In this document: piece after piece, positions 26,061-34,335 of the stretch
Layout: the number at the start of each line of letters is the position of its first letter
Numbering within the stretch: position 1 is the stretch's first letter
NCBI GenBank assembly: GCA_036381515.1
Contig: DASVCR010000081.1
Coordinates: 3,132-67,131, forward strand
DNA length: 64,000 nucleotides
DNA from: ZC4RG20 sp036381515
GTDB lineage: Bacteria; Pseudomonadota; Gammaproteobacteria; Steroidobacterales; Rariloculaceae
Direction: 5' to 3'
Program-made: the position numbers and the translations under genes
Notes under the pieces: generated by a model
What the model was told of the DNA's origin: nothing
The model's database searches: none
What the model saw: the letters and a program-made list of their open reading frames with translations, nothing else

Positions 26061-26843
26061 ATGATGGCGCCCATGAACGCGAAGCACACACCCGCCGCTC
26101 CCTGCACCGCGCCGCGGCGTCCGGCCCGCGGCTGGGCGCGCGCAGCGCTGCTCCTCGTCGGCGCCGCGCTCGCGGTTTCCGCCGCGGCGCAGCCGCGGGT
26201 CGGGCAAGGATCGCTGCTCGTCGCAACGGACGAGATCGGCGATCCGAGCTGGTCGCGGACCGTCGTCCTGGTCCTCCACCATGGCCCGAACGGAACGCTC
26301 GGCATTGCGATTAATCGGCCGACGGAGGTCGAGCCGAAGGAAATCGTGCCGGACCTCGGCGATCTGCCCGGCCTCGCCCACGGCGTGTTCCGCGGCGGGC
26401 CGGTGCAGCCGACGCAGCTCGTCTTCCTCGTGCGCAATCCGCCCCTGGGCATGCTGCGCGACGCGCCGAGGATCCTCGAGGACGTCTATGCGAGCGGGGA
26501 TCTCGCCGCCCTGCCGCAGATCATCGAAGCAGGCGGCGGAGAGACGCTGCGCCTCTACGCGGGCCGCGTCGAATGGGGGCCGGGCCAGCTCGACAGCGAG
26601 ATCGCGGACGAGCGCTGGACCGTCGCCATGGGCTCGGCCGACCGCGTGTTCGCGCCGAACCCGACGCTCCTGTGGCAGCGTCTGCGGGCCGCGGGCGACG
26701 AGCTGCTCGTCGACGGCTCGACGCGGCATGGCTCGGCGGCGGCCGACGTCGGCACCGCCGGCGTGTGGCACGCCATCGAGCCTTCAGGAGACGACGACGC
26801 GCGCACTTCGGATCACCAGACGGCGGCGCGAGGCGCGCCTTAG
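26061..26843 (+). CDS. YqgE/AlgH family protein with an N-terminal signal peptide
   Basis: The domain is AlgH/UPF0301: QGSLLVATDEIGDPSWSRTV, GTLGIAINRPTEVEP, VFRGGPVQPTQLVFL and RVFAPNPTLLWQ. Unlike ordinary cytoplasmic AlgH, about 44 residues precede it, containing a basic segment, a hydrophobic core (ARAALLLVGAALAVSAAA) and a likely cleavage site, so it should be exported. Starts at 26061, 26064 and 26073 are in frame; none has a good ribosome binding site. It diverges from aguA. Function of the family is unsettled. Confidence 0.82.
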   Translation: MMAPMNAKHTPAAPCTAPRRPARGWARAALLLVGAALAVSAAAQPRVGQGSLLVATDEIGDPSWSRTVVLVLHHGPNGTLGIAINRPTEVEPKEIVPDLGDLPGLAHGVFRGGPVQPTQLVFLVRNPPLGMLRDAPRILEDVYASGDLAALPQIIEAGGGETLRLYAGRVEWGPGQLDSEIADERWTVAMGSADRVFAPNPTLLWQRLRAAGDELLVDGSTRHGSAAADVGTAGVWHAIEPSGDDDARTSDHQTAARGAP

Positions 26844-26931
26844 GCAGCGGGGCGCGCGCGAGCGAAGCTGACCACGGCGAACATCGGCGCGGCGCCTGCA
26901 TAGGGTGCTCGAGCGGCTCCTCGGGTGCGGG

Positions 26932-26943
26932 CCTCCGCGGAGG
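26932..26943. repeat. Third copy of palindrome CCTCCGCGGAGG
   Basis: The same 12-base palindrome that ends both arms of the hairpin at 5407-5460 occurs here alone, 29 bases beyond the stop of a small minus-strand gene. Confidence 0.45.
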
Positions 26944-26971
26944 TCGTGCTCGAAACGGCGGCCAGCGTCTC

Positions 26972-27295
26972 TCAGCCGGAGGCCGCGATCCGCCCCGGCA
27001 GCTTCGACAGATCCGCGTTGACGTAGATTTCCGCGACGCCGCCGCGCTTCGCGATCGCGATCGCCTTCTCGAGGGCCTCCTTCGGCCCGAGCTCCATGTC
27101 GTCGATCAGGTCCTTGATGACATAACCGGCAGGGCCCGGCCGCGCGGTCGCGAGGGAGGCGGTCATGCGCGGAGGGCGTCCCGAGTCGGCGACGCGTCGA
27201 ATCCGGAGGAACAGCGCCGGGCCCTTGAGCGGCGCATCCGGCGTGCCTTGCACGACTCGCACGCCGTCTTTGATGACCATCGAACCTTGCGACAT
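26972..27295 (-). CDS. Small protein of unknown function (107 aa)
   Basis: The sequence has protein-like composition, with an N-terminal beta-rich part (SMVIKDGVRVVQGTP, GPALFLRIRRV) and a helix-strand end (GPKEALEKAIAIAKRGGVAE, then IYVNADLSKLP). I do not recognise it. No membrane segment or signal peptide is visible and the ribosome binding site is weak. It lies alone between the AlgH-like gene and a repeat array. It is likely a real gene but not certain. Confidence 0.5.
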   Translation of the reverse strand: MSQGSMVIKDGVRVVQGTPDAPLKGPALFLRIRRVADSGRPPRMTASLATARPGPAGYVIKDLIDDMELGPKEALEKAIAIAKRGGVAEIYVNADLSKLPGRIAASG

Positions 27296-27447
27296 CGCGC
27301 GCTTCTCGGCGAGCAGGGATGGCCGTCCTTGGCCGCGCGAAAGTATGCCGCGGCGGCTGGTCCCGTTCTGAGACGCAGCGCACGCGCGGCCTCGGCGCGG
27401 ACGAGAATCAGGGTTTCCCGCATAAGTCGGTGTCGGCGCATTAAATC

Positions 27448-27575
27448 GGGGTCAGAGCCCTTTTTCCGCGCGCCGCGGCCGGAGCGAATTGGGTCGGTGA
27501 ATGTGGGGGGCAGAGCCGTTTGCGCCGTTAATCAGGGTCAGAGCCCTTTGCGCCGTAATCAGGGTCAGAGCTTTG
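27448..27575. repeat. Direct array of four GGGTCAGAGCCC-type units
   Basis: Four same-direction copies of the GGGGTCAGAGCCC family occur at about 27448, 27505, 27533 and 27560. Two of the spacers share GCGCCGT(T)AATCA. The copies differ by small changes, as expected of a decaying tandem cluster. They join the GTGTCAGACACC cluster that follows, and together fill the 400 bases before the NYN gene. Confidence 0.65.
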
Positions 27576-27589
27576 CCCGGCGCGCAAAT

Positions 27590-27702
27590 CGTGTCAGACA
27601 CCTTTTTTCGAGACGAGGACGCGGCGAGCCGGAAACGTCCTCGCGCGAAAAAAGGTGTCTGACACGATTTTTCGGGGAAATGGTGTCTGACACGATTTTT
27701 CA
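27590..27702. repeat. Cluster of three GTGTCAGACACC-family palindromes
   Basis: An inverted pair (27590-27609 and 27648-27672) shares long arms around an imperfect internal hairpin (GACGAGGACG / CGTCCTC). A third copy follows at 27680-27701. The last bases (TTTTTCA on the plus strand) include the stop codon of the NYN gene, so the element abuts that gene's end exactly. Confidence 0.75.
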
Positions 27703-28515
27703 GCTCTCGGGCGTCCTGATTTTGTAGTTGCCGCCCTCGCCTTCCTCGAGCACGATCAGCCCTTCGCGCTGCGCGTGCGCGAGCAGCTCCGAGAAGTTGC
27801 GATAGCCGTAGGAGCTCTCGGCGAAATCGGGATACACGCGCTTCAACGTCTTCTTCACGACCGAGCCCCACACCGTGTCGTACTCCTCCTCGAGCGACGT
27901 CACGGTCGCGAGCAGCCGCTCGAACGCTTCGCGCTGCTTCTCCGACACCGACACCTGCTTCGCGCTGCGGCGCCGCGGCCGCTTCTCGTCGCTGATCAGG
28001 TTGTCGTAGTAGATGAACTCGTCGCAGCTCAACGCGAGCAGGTCCGAGGTCGAGCTGCGCACACCGCAGCCGATGACCCGCTTGTCGTTCTCCTTGAGCT
28101 TCGACACGAGCGGCGAGAAATCGCTGTCCCCGGTCAGGAGCGCGAACGTATCGATGTGCGGCTTCGAGTAGCAGAGGTCGATCGCGTCGACGACCATGCG
28201 GATGTCGGCGCTGTTCTTGCCGCTCGCCCCCGAATGCGGGATGTCGATCATCTCGAAGCCCAGCATGTGGAACTCGCGCATGAACTTCTGGAAGCGGTTC
28301 CAGTCGCAGTACGCCCGCTTGAGCACGATGCGGCCGCGCTCGAGCAGGCGCTTCATGACCGGGTCCATCTGAAAGCGGCCCTTGTTGCTCTGCTCGGCGC
28401 CGAGCGCAAGGTTCTCGAAATCGACGAAGACGGCGATCGTCGGCTCCGAATGCTGGTTGACGTCCATCGTGTGCGATTCGACCTTCGTGCTCGAGACGGC
28501 GGATTTGCTCAGCAT
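27700..28515 (-). CDS. NYN-domain RNase-like protein with C-terminal OST-HTH/LOTUS domain
   Basis: The N-terminal NYN domain (about 25-165) has the acidic residues of PIN-like nucleases: AVFVDFENL, KNSADIRMVVDAIDL and LLTGDSDFSPLVSKLKE. A linker rich in basic residues (DEKRPRRRSAKQ) is followed by a LOTUS-type winged helix (about 195-265; TLKRVYPDFAESSYGYRNFS, ELLAHAQREGLIVL). Such proteins bind and may cut RNA. 271 residues is the usual length. The start at 28515 is the longest; an internal ATG at 28467 is possible. The stop codon touches a REP-like element. Confidence 0.87.
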   Translation of the reverse strand: MLSKSAVSSTKVESHTMDVNQHSEPTIAVFVDFENLALGAEQSNKGRFQMDPVMKRLLERGRIVLKRAYCDWNRFQKFMREFHMLGFEMIDIPHSGASGKNSADIRMVVDAIDLCYSKPHIDTFALLTGDSDFSPLVSKLKENDKRVIGCGVRSSTSDLLALSCDEFIYYDNLISDEKRPRRRSAKQVSVSEKQREAFERLLATVTSLEEEYDTVWGSVVKKTLKRVYPDFAESSYGYRNFSELLAHAQREGLIVLEEGEGGNYKIRTPES

Positions 28516-28612
28516 CTTCGTCGATCCGCACCGAGCGTCGCAAGCACGGGCATTGTCGTCGGGGTATCGCGGGCGCGATCATACGAGGCGACACGCGGAA
28601 ACGAGGTGACCC

Positions 28613-29221
28613 ATGAAGCTTTACTATGCACCCGGCGCCTGCTCGCTGTCGCCGCACATCGTAGCCCGGGAGGCGGGCATCGAGCTCGCGCTCGAGAAGG
28701 TCGATATCGGCACGAAAAGGACGGAGAGCGGCCGTGACTTTCTCGCCGTGAACCCGAAAGGCTACGTCCCGGCGCTCGAGCTCGACGACGGCGAGATCCT
28801 GACGGAGGGCCCCGCCGTCGTGCAGTATCTCGCGGACCTGAAGCCCGAATCGGGTCTCGCGCCGCCGTACGGCACGATGGAGCGATATCGTCTGATGGAG
28901 GCCCTCGCGTTCATCAGCTCCGAGATCCACAAGGGCTACGGCCCGCTCTTCGATCCGCGGCTGACCGCCGAGGCGCGCGCCGAGCGCGTCGCGTACATGC
29001 AGAAGCGCTTCGGACTGGTCGAGCGCATGCTCGACGGAAGGCCTTTCCTGCTCGGCGAGCGCTTCACGTGCGCGGACGCTTACCTCTTCGTCATGGCGAA
29101 CTGGAAGGATTACCTGAAGGTCGACCTCTCGGCCTTCGCGAACGTGCTCGCGTTCCACGCGCGCGTCGCGGCGCGGCCCGCCGTTCAGGCGGCGCTGCGC
29201 GAGGAAGGGCTGATCGGTTAG
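28613..29221 (+). CDS. gstA: Beta-class glutathione S-transferase
   Basis: The 202-residue protein starts MKLYYAPGACSLSPHIVARE, with Cys10 as the beta-class catalytic residue. NPKGYVPALELDDG, ILTEGPAVVQYLADL and the C-terminal GERFTCADAYLFVMANW are as expected. Bacterial beta GSTs handle electrophiles and bind glutathione by mixed disulfide. ATG is preceded by GAGGTG. The ModA-like gene begins 10 bases downstream, so the two are probably co-transcribed. Confidence 0.93.
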   Translation: MKLYYAPGACSLSPHIVAREAGIELALEKVDIGTKRTESGRDFLAVNPKGYVPALELDDGEILTEGPAVVQYLADLKPESGLAPPYGTMERYRLMEALAFISSEIHKGYGPLFDPRLTAEARAERVAYMQKRFGLVERMLDGRPFLLGERFTCADAYLFVMANWKDYLKVDLSAFANVLAFHARVAARPAVQAALREEGLIG

Positions 29222-29230
29222 GAGGCCGAC

Positions 29231-29926
29231 GTGAACGAAGCCCCGCTGAAGCTGCTTTCATCGATGGCGACCCGCGGCATCCTCGCCGAGCTCGCCCGCG
29301 ACTTCGAGCGCACGAAGGGCCGCCCGGTCGCCGCCGAGGCGGCCGGCGGCGTCGACGTCGCAAAGCGCGTGCGCGCCGGCGAGGCGTTCGACGTCGTCGT
29401 GCTCGCGAGCGACGTGATTGACCTTTTGATCAGCGAGAGCCTGCTGCTCTCGGGCAGCCGCGTCGACATCGTATCGTCGCCGATCGCCATCGCCGTGCGC
29501 GCCGGCGCTCCGCGCCCCGACATCGGCAGCGAGGCCGCCGTGAAGCGTGCGGTGACCCATGCAAAATCCTTGAGCTACTCGACCGGACCGAGCGGCCGCC
29601 ATCTCGAGAAGACGTTCGCGCGCTGGGGCGTGCTCGAGGCGATCCGGCCGCGGATCGTCGTGCCGCCGCCGGGCGTGCCCGTCGCATCGCTCGTCGCGGA
29701 CGGCTCGGCCGAGATCGGCTTCCAGCAGCTCAGCGAGCTGATCGACAAGCCCGGCATCGACGTCGTCGGCCTCGTGCCGGACGAGATCCAGAGCGTGACG
29801 ATCTTCTCCGGCGGGATCAGCGCGCTCAGCGCGCGGCCCGACGCGGCGCGCGCGCTGCTCGACTTCCTCGCTTCGCCCGACACGGCCGAAGCGAAGCGGC
29901 GTTACGGGCTCGAGCCGGCCGGGTAG
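29231..29926 (+). CDS. ModA-like substrate-binding protein without a signal peptide
   Basis: The fold is a periplasmic molybdate/extracellular solute-binding protein: LKLLSSMATRGILAELARDF, FDVVVLASDVIDLL, LSYSTGPSGRHLEKTF and ADGSAEIGFQQLSEL. It begins with a GTG codon after GGAGG, straight into the first strand, with no signal peptide, so it would stay in the cytoplasm. No ABC permease or ATPase is nearby. Such orphan forms are common in proteobacteria; their ligand is unknown. Confidence 0.85.
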   Translation: MNEAPLKLLSSMATRGILAELARDFERTKGRPVAAEAAGGVDVAKRVRAGEAFDVVVLASDVIDLLISESLLLSGSRVDIVSSPIAIAVRAGAPRPDIGSEAAVKRAVTHAKSLSYSTGPSGRHLEKTFARWGVLEAIRPRIVVPPPGVPVASLVADGSAEIGFQQLSELIDKPGIDVVGLVPDEIQSVTIFSGGISALSARPDAARALLDFLASPDTAEAKRRYGLEPAG

Positions 29927-29996
29927 CCGGTCCGGTCGCGCGGACGGCCGTCGACCGCCGGCTCGGTAGCGAAGAAGCGCGGCCGATCGGCGCTCG

Positions 29997-30809
29997 CTAG
30001 CGCAGCACGGCGAACGATTCTTCCGCGACGGCGCCGAGCGCGCGCTCGAGCGACGCGGCGATCGCGTCGACGTACGCCGGCCAGTCGGCGCCGCCGACGC
30101 GGCGCTGGTTGACCTCGAGCTCGAGGCCGAGATACGCGTCGGCCGCGAAGCGCTTCCTGAGCCACGTCGTGAAACCGTCCGAGACGCCGCGATACGGGTA
30201 GTTGCGCCGGACGACGGTCCCGGCAGGCAGCGTCGCGCGAAGCGCATCCCGCCACACGGCCGCGAAGCGCGCCTCGCCCGCGCGGCGAGGATCGAACAGC
30301 AACGCGACGTCCGCGCGGCGCTCGACCCCGTCGAGCACCGGCGTGAACGTATGCGCCGACACGTGCAGCACCGGTCCGCGGCGCGCGGCGGCGCCGACCG
30401 CGCGCTCGACCGCGTCGCGGTACGGACGGTAGTACCGCTCGACGATCCGCGCGCGGGCGTCCTCGTCGAGCCCGCGCGTGAGCTCCGAGAAGAGCCGCGG
30501 ATGGCCGAGCGAGCGGTTCAGATCGACGACGAGCCGCGTCGTGTCGGCGACGAAGAGCGGCGCGCCGACGCGCGCCGCGAGCGCACGCGCGACGTCCGCC
30601 GCGCCGTCGTCGAACGCGCGGTGCGAGTCGAGCGCGGATTGCGCCGCGGCCCCGTCGAACAGCGCGCGATACTCGTCGGGCACGCGGCGCCCGCCATGCT
30701 CGCAGCTGACGACGACGGCGAGCCGGCCGGCGAAGCGAGCGGCGATCCCGCCCGCGTCCCCTTCCCCGGCCGCGTCAGCCGTCGAAGGAGCGGCCTTCCG
30801 CGAGCGCAT
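29997..30809 (-). CDS. N-formylglutamate amidohydrolase-family protein
   Basis: The 270-residue protein has VVVSCEHGGRRVPDEYRALF and LDSHRAFDDGAADVARAL, including zinc-binding His and Glu positions of the family. It continues with VVDLNRSLGHPRLFSEL, VLHVSAHTFTPVLDG and YLGLELEVNQR. It should hydrolyse an N-acyl or N-formyl amino acid. The ATG at 30809 lies inside the end of the GCS2 gene (35-base overlap), so translation is coupled. In amidoligase clusters, such hydrolases are found with GCS2 and RimK-like ligases, as here. Confidence 0.85.
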   Translation of the reverse strand: MRSRKAAPSTADAAGEGDAGGIAARFAGRLAVVVSCEHGGRRVPDEYRALFDGAAAQSALDSHRAFDDGAADVARALAARVGAPLFVADTTRLVVDLNRSLGHPRLFSELTRGLDEDARARIVERYYRPYRDAVERAVGAAARRGPVLHVSAHTFTPVLDGVERRADVALLFDPRRAGEARFAAVWRDALRATLPAGTVVRRNYPYRGVSDGFTTWLRKRFAADAYLGLELEVNQRRVGGADWPAYVDAIAASLERALGAVAEESFAVLR

Positions 30810-32034
30810 CGCAAAGCGCGCGGTAGACGCGGACGAAGTCCGCGCGGGTCGGCAGGATCCCGCCGAGCGCGCGCCGGATCCGCGTCGACAGCGTTCCGGC
30901 ACGCAGGTACTGCTCGAGGAAGCGCTCGTCGACGCCGGCGAGCGCGCCGTCCGCGGCCGCGCGGTCGATCAGGTGCTCCCAGAGCTCCGCGAGCGTCGCG
31001 CTCGACCGGCCAAGCCCGAACGCCTCGAGATACTTGCGCTCGCCGATCTCGGCGCGCTCCGCGTCCCGGATCGCGCGATCGAGCAGGCCCGCGAGGTGCT
31101 TCGTGTCCCAGCGCTCGAGCGACGCGCGGCTTGCCCAGCGCTCGTCGCAGAGGCTCTTCAGCGTGCCGATGATCGCCCCCGCGTACGCGACGTCGGCGGC
31201 CGGGCACTCCTGCACGTCGAGCACGCGGATCTCGATCGCCATCCGGTCGAAGCGCGCGATCGCACCGCGCGCATTGACCCACTCGTGGCGCAGGATGCCT
31301 TCCGGATCGTGCGGAGCGAGATCCGCATAGATCCGCGCGAGGAGCCGCTCCTGGTACTCGTCCATCGACCGGATCGGCTCCGGGACGACGTCGCCCGTGA
31401 TCGACGGGATCTTCGCGCAGTTCGTCCGATACGCGACGAGGCGGTTGTCCGCGATCCCCGTCAGCATGCCGTCGACCGCCGGCGAGCTCGCGGCGAGCCC
31501 CGGCAGGATCGGCAGGAGCAGCCGGATCGCGGCATGGAGCCGCGCGAACTCCTCGTCGTCGGCGAACGGCAGGTTCACGTGCGTGCTCTGCAGGTTCGCC
31601 CAGCCGTGACCCTTGCACGAGAAGATCCGGTCGAACGTCTCGTAGATGACGCGCGTGCCGTGCGGCCATAGCTCGACGGTGTTCGGGTCCATCCACGGGT
31701 GCATCGCGGTCGGCATGAGCCTCTGCCCATCCCGCTCGAGCGTGCGGAGCGCAAGCGCGACGTTCGCCTGAAACGCATCCGCGAGGCCCGCGAGCGAACC
31801 CCTCGGCCCGTTGCACTTCATCTCGACGACGTGGAGCGCGAGCTCGTTGTTCCACGCGACGTCGCCGTTCTCCCATTCGTCGGTGAGCTCGCCGGCGACC
31901 GACTCGAGCAGACGGTCGGCGACCGGCACGACGTCGAGCCGGTCGGCGTCGACGATCATGTACTCGAGCTCGACGCCGACGACCTCGAACAGGGAGTACG
32001 GACCGCTATGCGGATCGGGGTTGCTTGGCGGCAT
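30775..32034 (-). CDS. GCS2-family carboxylate-amine ligase
   Basis: This 419-residue protein belongs to the glutamate-cysteine ligase family 2: VGVELEYMIVD, NNELALHVVEMKCNGPRGSL, QSTHVNLPFAD, VDGMLTGIADNRL and IEIRVLDVQECPAADVA. It uses ATP to join the gamma-carboxyl of glutamate, or a similar acid, to an amine. In this cluster the partner need not be cysteine. It overlaps the RimK-like gene's end by 29 bases and the amidohydrolase start by 35, showing tight coupling. Confidence 0.87.
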   Translation of the reverse strand: MPPSNPDPHSGPYSLFEVVGVELEYMIVDADRLDVVPVADRLLESVAGELTDEWENGDVAWNNELALHVVEMKCNGPRGSLAGLADAFQANVALALRTLERDGQRLMPTAMHPWMDPNTVELWPHGTRVIYETFDRIFSCKGHGWANLQSTHVNLPFADDEEFARLHAAIRLLLPILPGLAASSPAVDGMLTGIADNRLVAYRTNCAKIPSITGDVVPEPIRSMDEYQERLLARIYADLAPHDPEGILRHEWVNARGAIARFDRMAIEIRVLDVQECPAADVAYAGAIIGTLKSLCDERWASRASLERWDTKHLAGLLDRAIRDAERAEIGERKYLEAFGLGRSSATLAELWEHLIDRAAADGALAGVDERFLEQYLRAGTLSTRIRRALGGILPTRADFVRVYRALCDALAEGRSFDG

Positions 32035-33481
32035 CCACTCGCGCCTTGAAGACCTTCATGACCCGGTCGTACAGCTCGTCGCCGAGCACCACGTCCTCGA
32101 CGCCGTGATCGAGGTTCGGGTTGTCGTTGATCTCGATCAGCACGGGGCGCCCGCCGACGATCTTGATGTCGACGCCGTAGAGGCCGTCGCCGATCGCATT
32201 CGCCGTTTTGAGCGCGAGGTCGACGACCTCGGCCGGCGCCTCGTCGACCGGCACGCTCTCGGAGTCGCCCTCCTTGCCGCCCGGCCGCTTGGCCGCGTGA
32301 TGATAGATCTGCCAGTGCCCTCGCGCCATGAAATACCGGCATGCGAAGAGCGGCTTGCGGTCGAGGATGCCGATGCGCCAGTCGAAGTCCGTCGGCAGGA
32401 ACGACTGCACGACGACGAGGTCGCTGCGCGCGAGGAGCTTGGCGAGGCCCGCCGCGAGCTCGTCGCGCGTCTCCGCACGGAAGACGCCCTCCGAGAACGC
32501 GCTGTCCGGCTGCTTGAGCACGCACGGCAAACCGAGCTCGGCGATGATCTCGGTAGGCTTCGCGCTGTCGACGACGAGCGTCGGCGGGATCGGCAGGCCG
32601 AGCCGCTTCGCGAGCTCGAACAGGTACACCTTGTTCCCGCAGCGGATGATCGACTCCGGATCGTCGATCACGACGAGCCCCTCGCTGCGCGCCCGGCTCG
32701 CGAAGCGGTACGTGTGATGGTTCACGTTCGTCGTCTCGCGAATGAACAGCGCGTCGAACTCGGCGAGCCGGCCGTAGTCGTCGCGGCCGAGGACCTGCAC
32801 GTCGAAGCCGTTCGCGCGTGCGGCCCGCTCGAGCCGCTTCAGCGCCTCGCGGTTCGAAGGCGGCGAGCGCTCCGCGTCGTTCACGAGGATCGCGAGGTCG
32901 TGCTCGTACTGCGTGCTTCGTCCCTGCCGCCCCGCGGGCCCGCGGCCCCGGAAGTGCTCCTCGACGACCTCGCGCAGGAACGCGCGGTGCGAGTCCGGGA
33001 TGTCCCCGACCGGGATCGGCGCCAGGCTCGCGAGGCGCCAGCGGGTGCCCTTCGTGAACGACGCCCGCATCAGCGGCACCGGAACCAGGTTGAACAGCGC
33101 CCGGCTCAGCTTCGCGTGACGCTCGGCGAGGTTCCGGCCGAAATAGATGCTCAACTCGAACTTCGGCGACGCGATGTCGTGCAGCGAGCGCTGGATCAGC
33201 TCGTCGAGATCGTCCGCCGGGCGAAACAGCGAGCGCGACTTCATGTCCTGGATCGTCGTCACGCTCGGCATCGCCCGATGTCCGCGCGCGGTCGCGAGCA
33301 GCGACACGTAGTAGCCGACGCTCTGATAGCGGTACGAGTCGCACAGATTGAACACGCGCATGCGCCGGCGCTCGCTGTAGCGCGGGTCACGGAGGTAGGC
33401 ATCGGCGTCGACGACCTCGGCCGAGCCGATCGAGAGCGGCCAGTCGGCCGGGTCGTCGACGACGATCAGCGCGGACGTCAT
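32006..33481 (-). CDS. RimK-like ATP-grasp ligase with RLAN N-terminal domain
   Basis: The 491-residue protein has an N-terminal RimK-like-associated domain (about 1-200; SVTTIQDMKSRSLFRPADDL, PKFELSIYFGRNLAERHAKL). A classical ATP-grasp follows (about 280-480): VLKQPDSAFSEGVFRAET, VVVQSFLPTDFDWRIGILDR and the metal-binding VLIEINDNPNLDHG. Relatives add glutamate or other amino acids to peptides or small molecules. Its ATG overlaps the C39-like gene's stop by 4 bases (ATGA). It is a central enzyme of the amidoligase operon. Confidence 0.9.
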   Translation of the reverse strand: MTSALIVVDDPADWPLSIGSAEVVDADAYLRDPRYSERRRMRVFNLCDSYRYQSVGYYVSLLATARGHRAMPSVTTIQDMKSRSLFRPADDLDELIQRSLHDIASPKFELSIYFGRNLAERHAKLSRALFNLVPVPLMRASFTKGTRWRLASLAPIPVGDIPDSHRAFLREVVEEHFRGRGPAGRQGRSTQYEHDLAILVNDAERSPPSNREALKRLERAARANGFDVQVLGRDDYGRLAEFDALFIRETTNVNHHTYRFASRARSEGLVVIDDPESIIRCGNKVYLFELAKRLGLPIPPTLVVDSAKPTEIIAELGLPCVLKQPDSAFSEGVFRAETRDELAAGLAKLLARSDLVVVQSFLPTDFDWRIGILDRKPLFACRYFMARGHWQIYHHAAKRPGGKEGDSESVPVDEAPAEVVDLALKTANAIGDGLYGVDIKIVGGRPVLIEINDNPNLDHGVEDVVLGDELYDRVMKVFKARVDAAKQPRSA

Positions 33482-34254
33482 CGGCCCGGAGCCGCCCTTC
33501 CGGCCTCGCGGCCGGGCTCGATCACGAGCAGGTTCGCGTCGTAGGTCACGATGCCGAGCAGCACCGCGTTGATGAGACGCTGCAGCCGCACCGCGTAGAG
33601 GCCCGTGCGCGCGAACGGGTTGCGCAGGTACGGATCGGCGACGAGCACCTCGCCCCGCTCCGGCAAATAGCCGGTCAGCACGACGAAGTGACCGACGGGC
33701 TCCCCGCGGACGTCGTCGTCCTCGTTCGTGTCCGGCAGCTCGCGCATCGATCGATAGAGGTACGTCGCGGACAGCCCGGTGATCAGCGGACCGCGGCGCA
33801 ACAGCCGCCGCAGCAGCCTCGATTCGAGATCCCGGAGCCGGAGCCTCCCGCCGCGGTCGAGGAACTCGACGTACCCGCGCGTCGCGAGACGCAGCTTTCG
33901 CGACGGCTTCGCGCGGGCCTGCGCGATCAGCTTCTCGCGTATCGCCTGCGGCTTCAAGGCGAACCACGACGGATCGAACAGCGCGAGGTTGTACGTGTAG
34001 AGCGTCACGCGGTAGCCGCGCTCGAGCGCATGATTCGCGAGGAAGACGTCGAGGGTCCCGCCCTCGTCGAGCATGTGGATGTCGGCGATGACCCGATCGA
34101 GCGCGACCGAATCGCCGTAGTAGCGGTAGACGCCGTGGAGACAGGCCGGGCCGCAGGTAACGTCATCCGGCTGCGGCTCGACGATGAGGCCGCGCGCGGG
34201 CTCGTCGAGGGGGCGCGCGGCGAGGCGCCGCTTCGGCGGCTCGCGGCCGGTCAT
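33478..34254 (-). CDS. C39-like cysteine peptidase
   Basis: The 258-residue protein has the papain-like C39 triad: Cys34 in DDVTCGPACLHGVYRYYG, His189 in VGHFVVLTGY and Asp207 in VADPYLRNPF. No transporter domain, membrane segment or signal peptide is present, so it is a cytosolic peptidase or transpeptidase-like enzyme, unlike the bacteriocin exporters that carry C39 domains. It is the second gene of the operon, 81 bases after the small acidic protein and overlapping the RimK-like gene. Confidence 0.85.
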   Translation of the reverse strand: MTGREPPKRRLAARPLDEPARGLIVEPQPDDVTCGPACLHGVYRYYGDSVALDRVIADIHMLDEGGTLDVFLANHALERGYRVTLYTYNLALFDPSWFALKPQAIREKLIAQARAKPSRKLRLATRGYVEFLDRGGRLRLRDLESRLLRRLLRRGPLITGLSATYLYRSMRELPDTNEDDDVRGEPVGHFVVLTGYLPERGEVLVADPYLRNPFARTGLYAVRLQRLINAVLLGIVTYDANLLVIEPGREAGRAAPGR

Positions 34255-34335
34255 GCGGCCGCGCGCCGCGCGGCGGCCGAGCGCGCGGCGGCTCGGCAAC
34301 GGACCGCAAGTCCGCGGCCGGCGCGCCCGCGCCGA

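Noticed and set aside
27448..27702. Possible CRISPR array
   Set aside because: The repeats are short, palindromic, of two kinds and unevenly spaced with no unique spacer set, and no cas genes are present.
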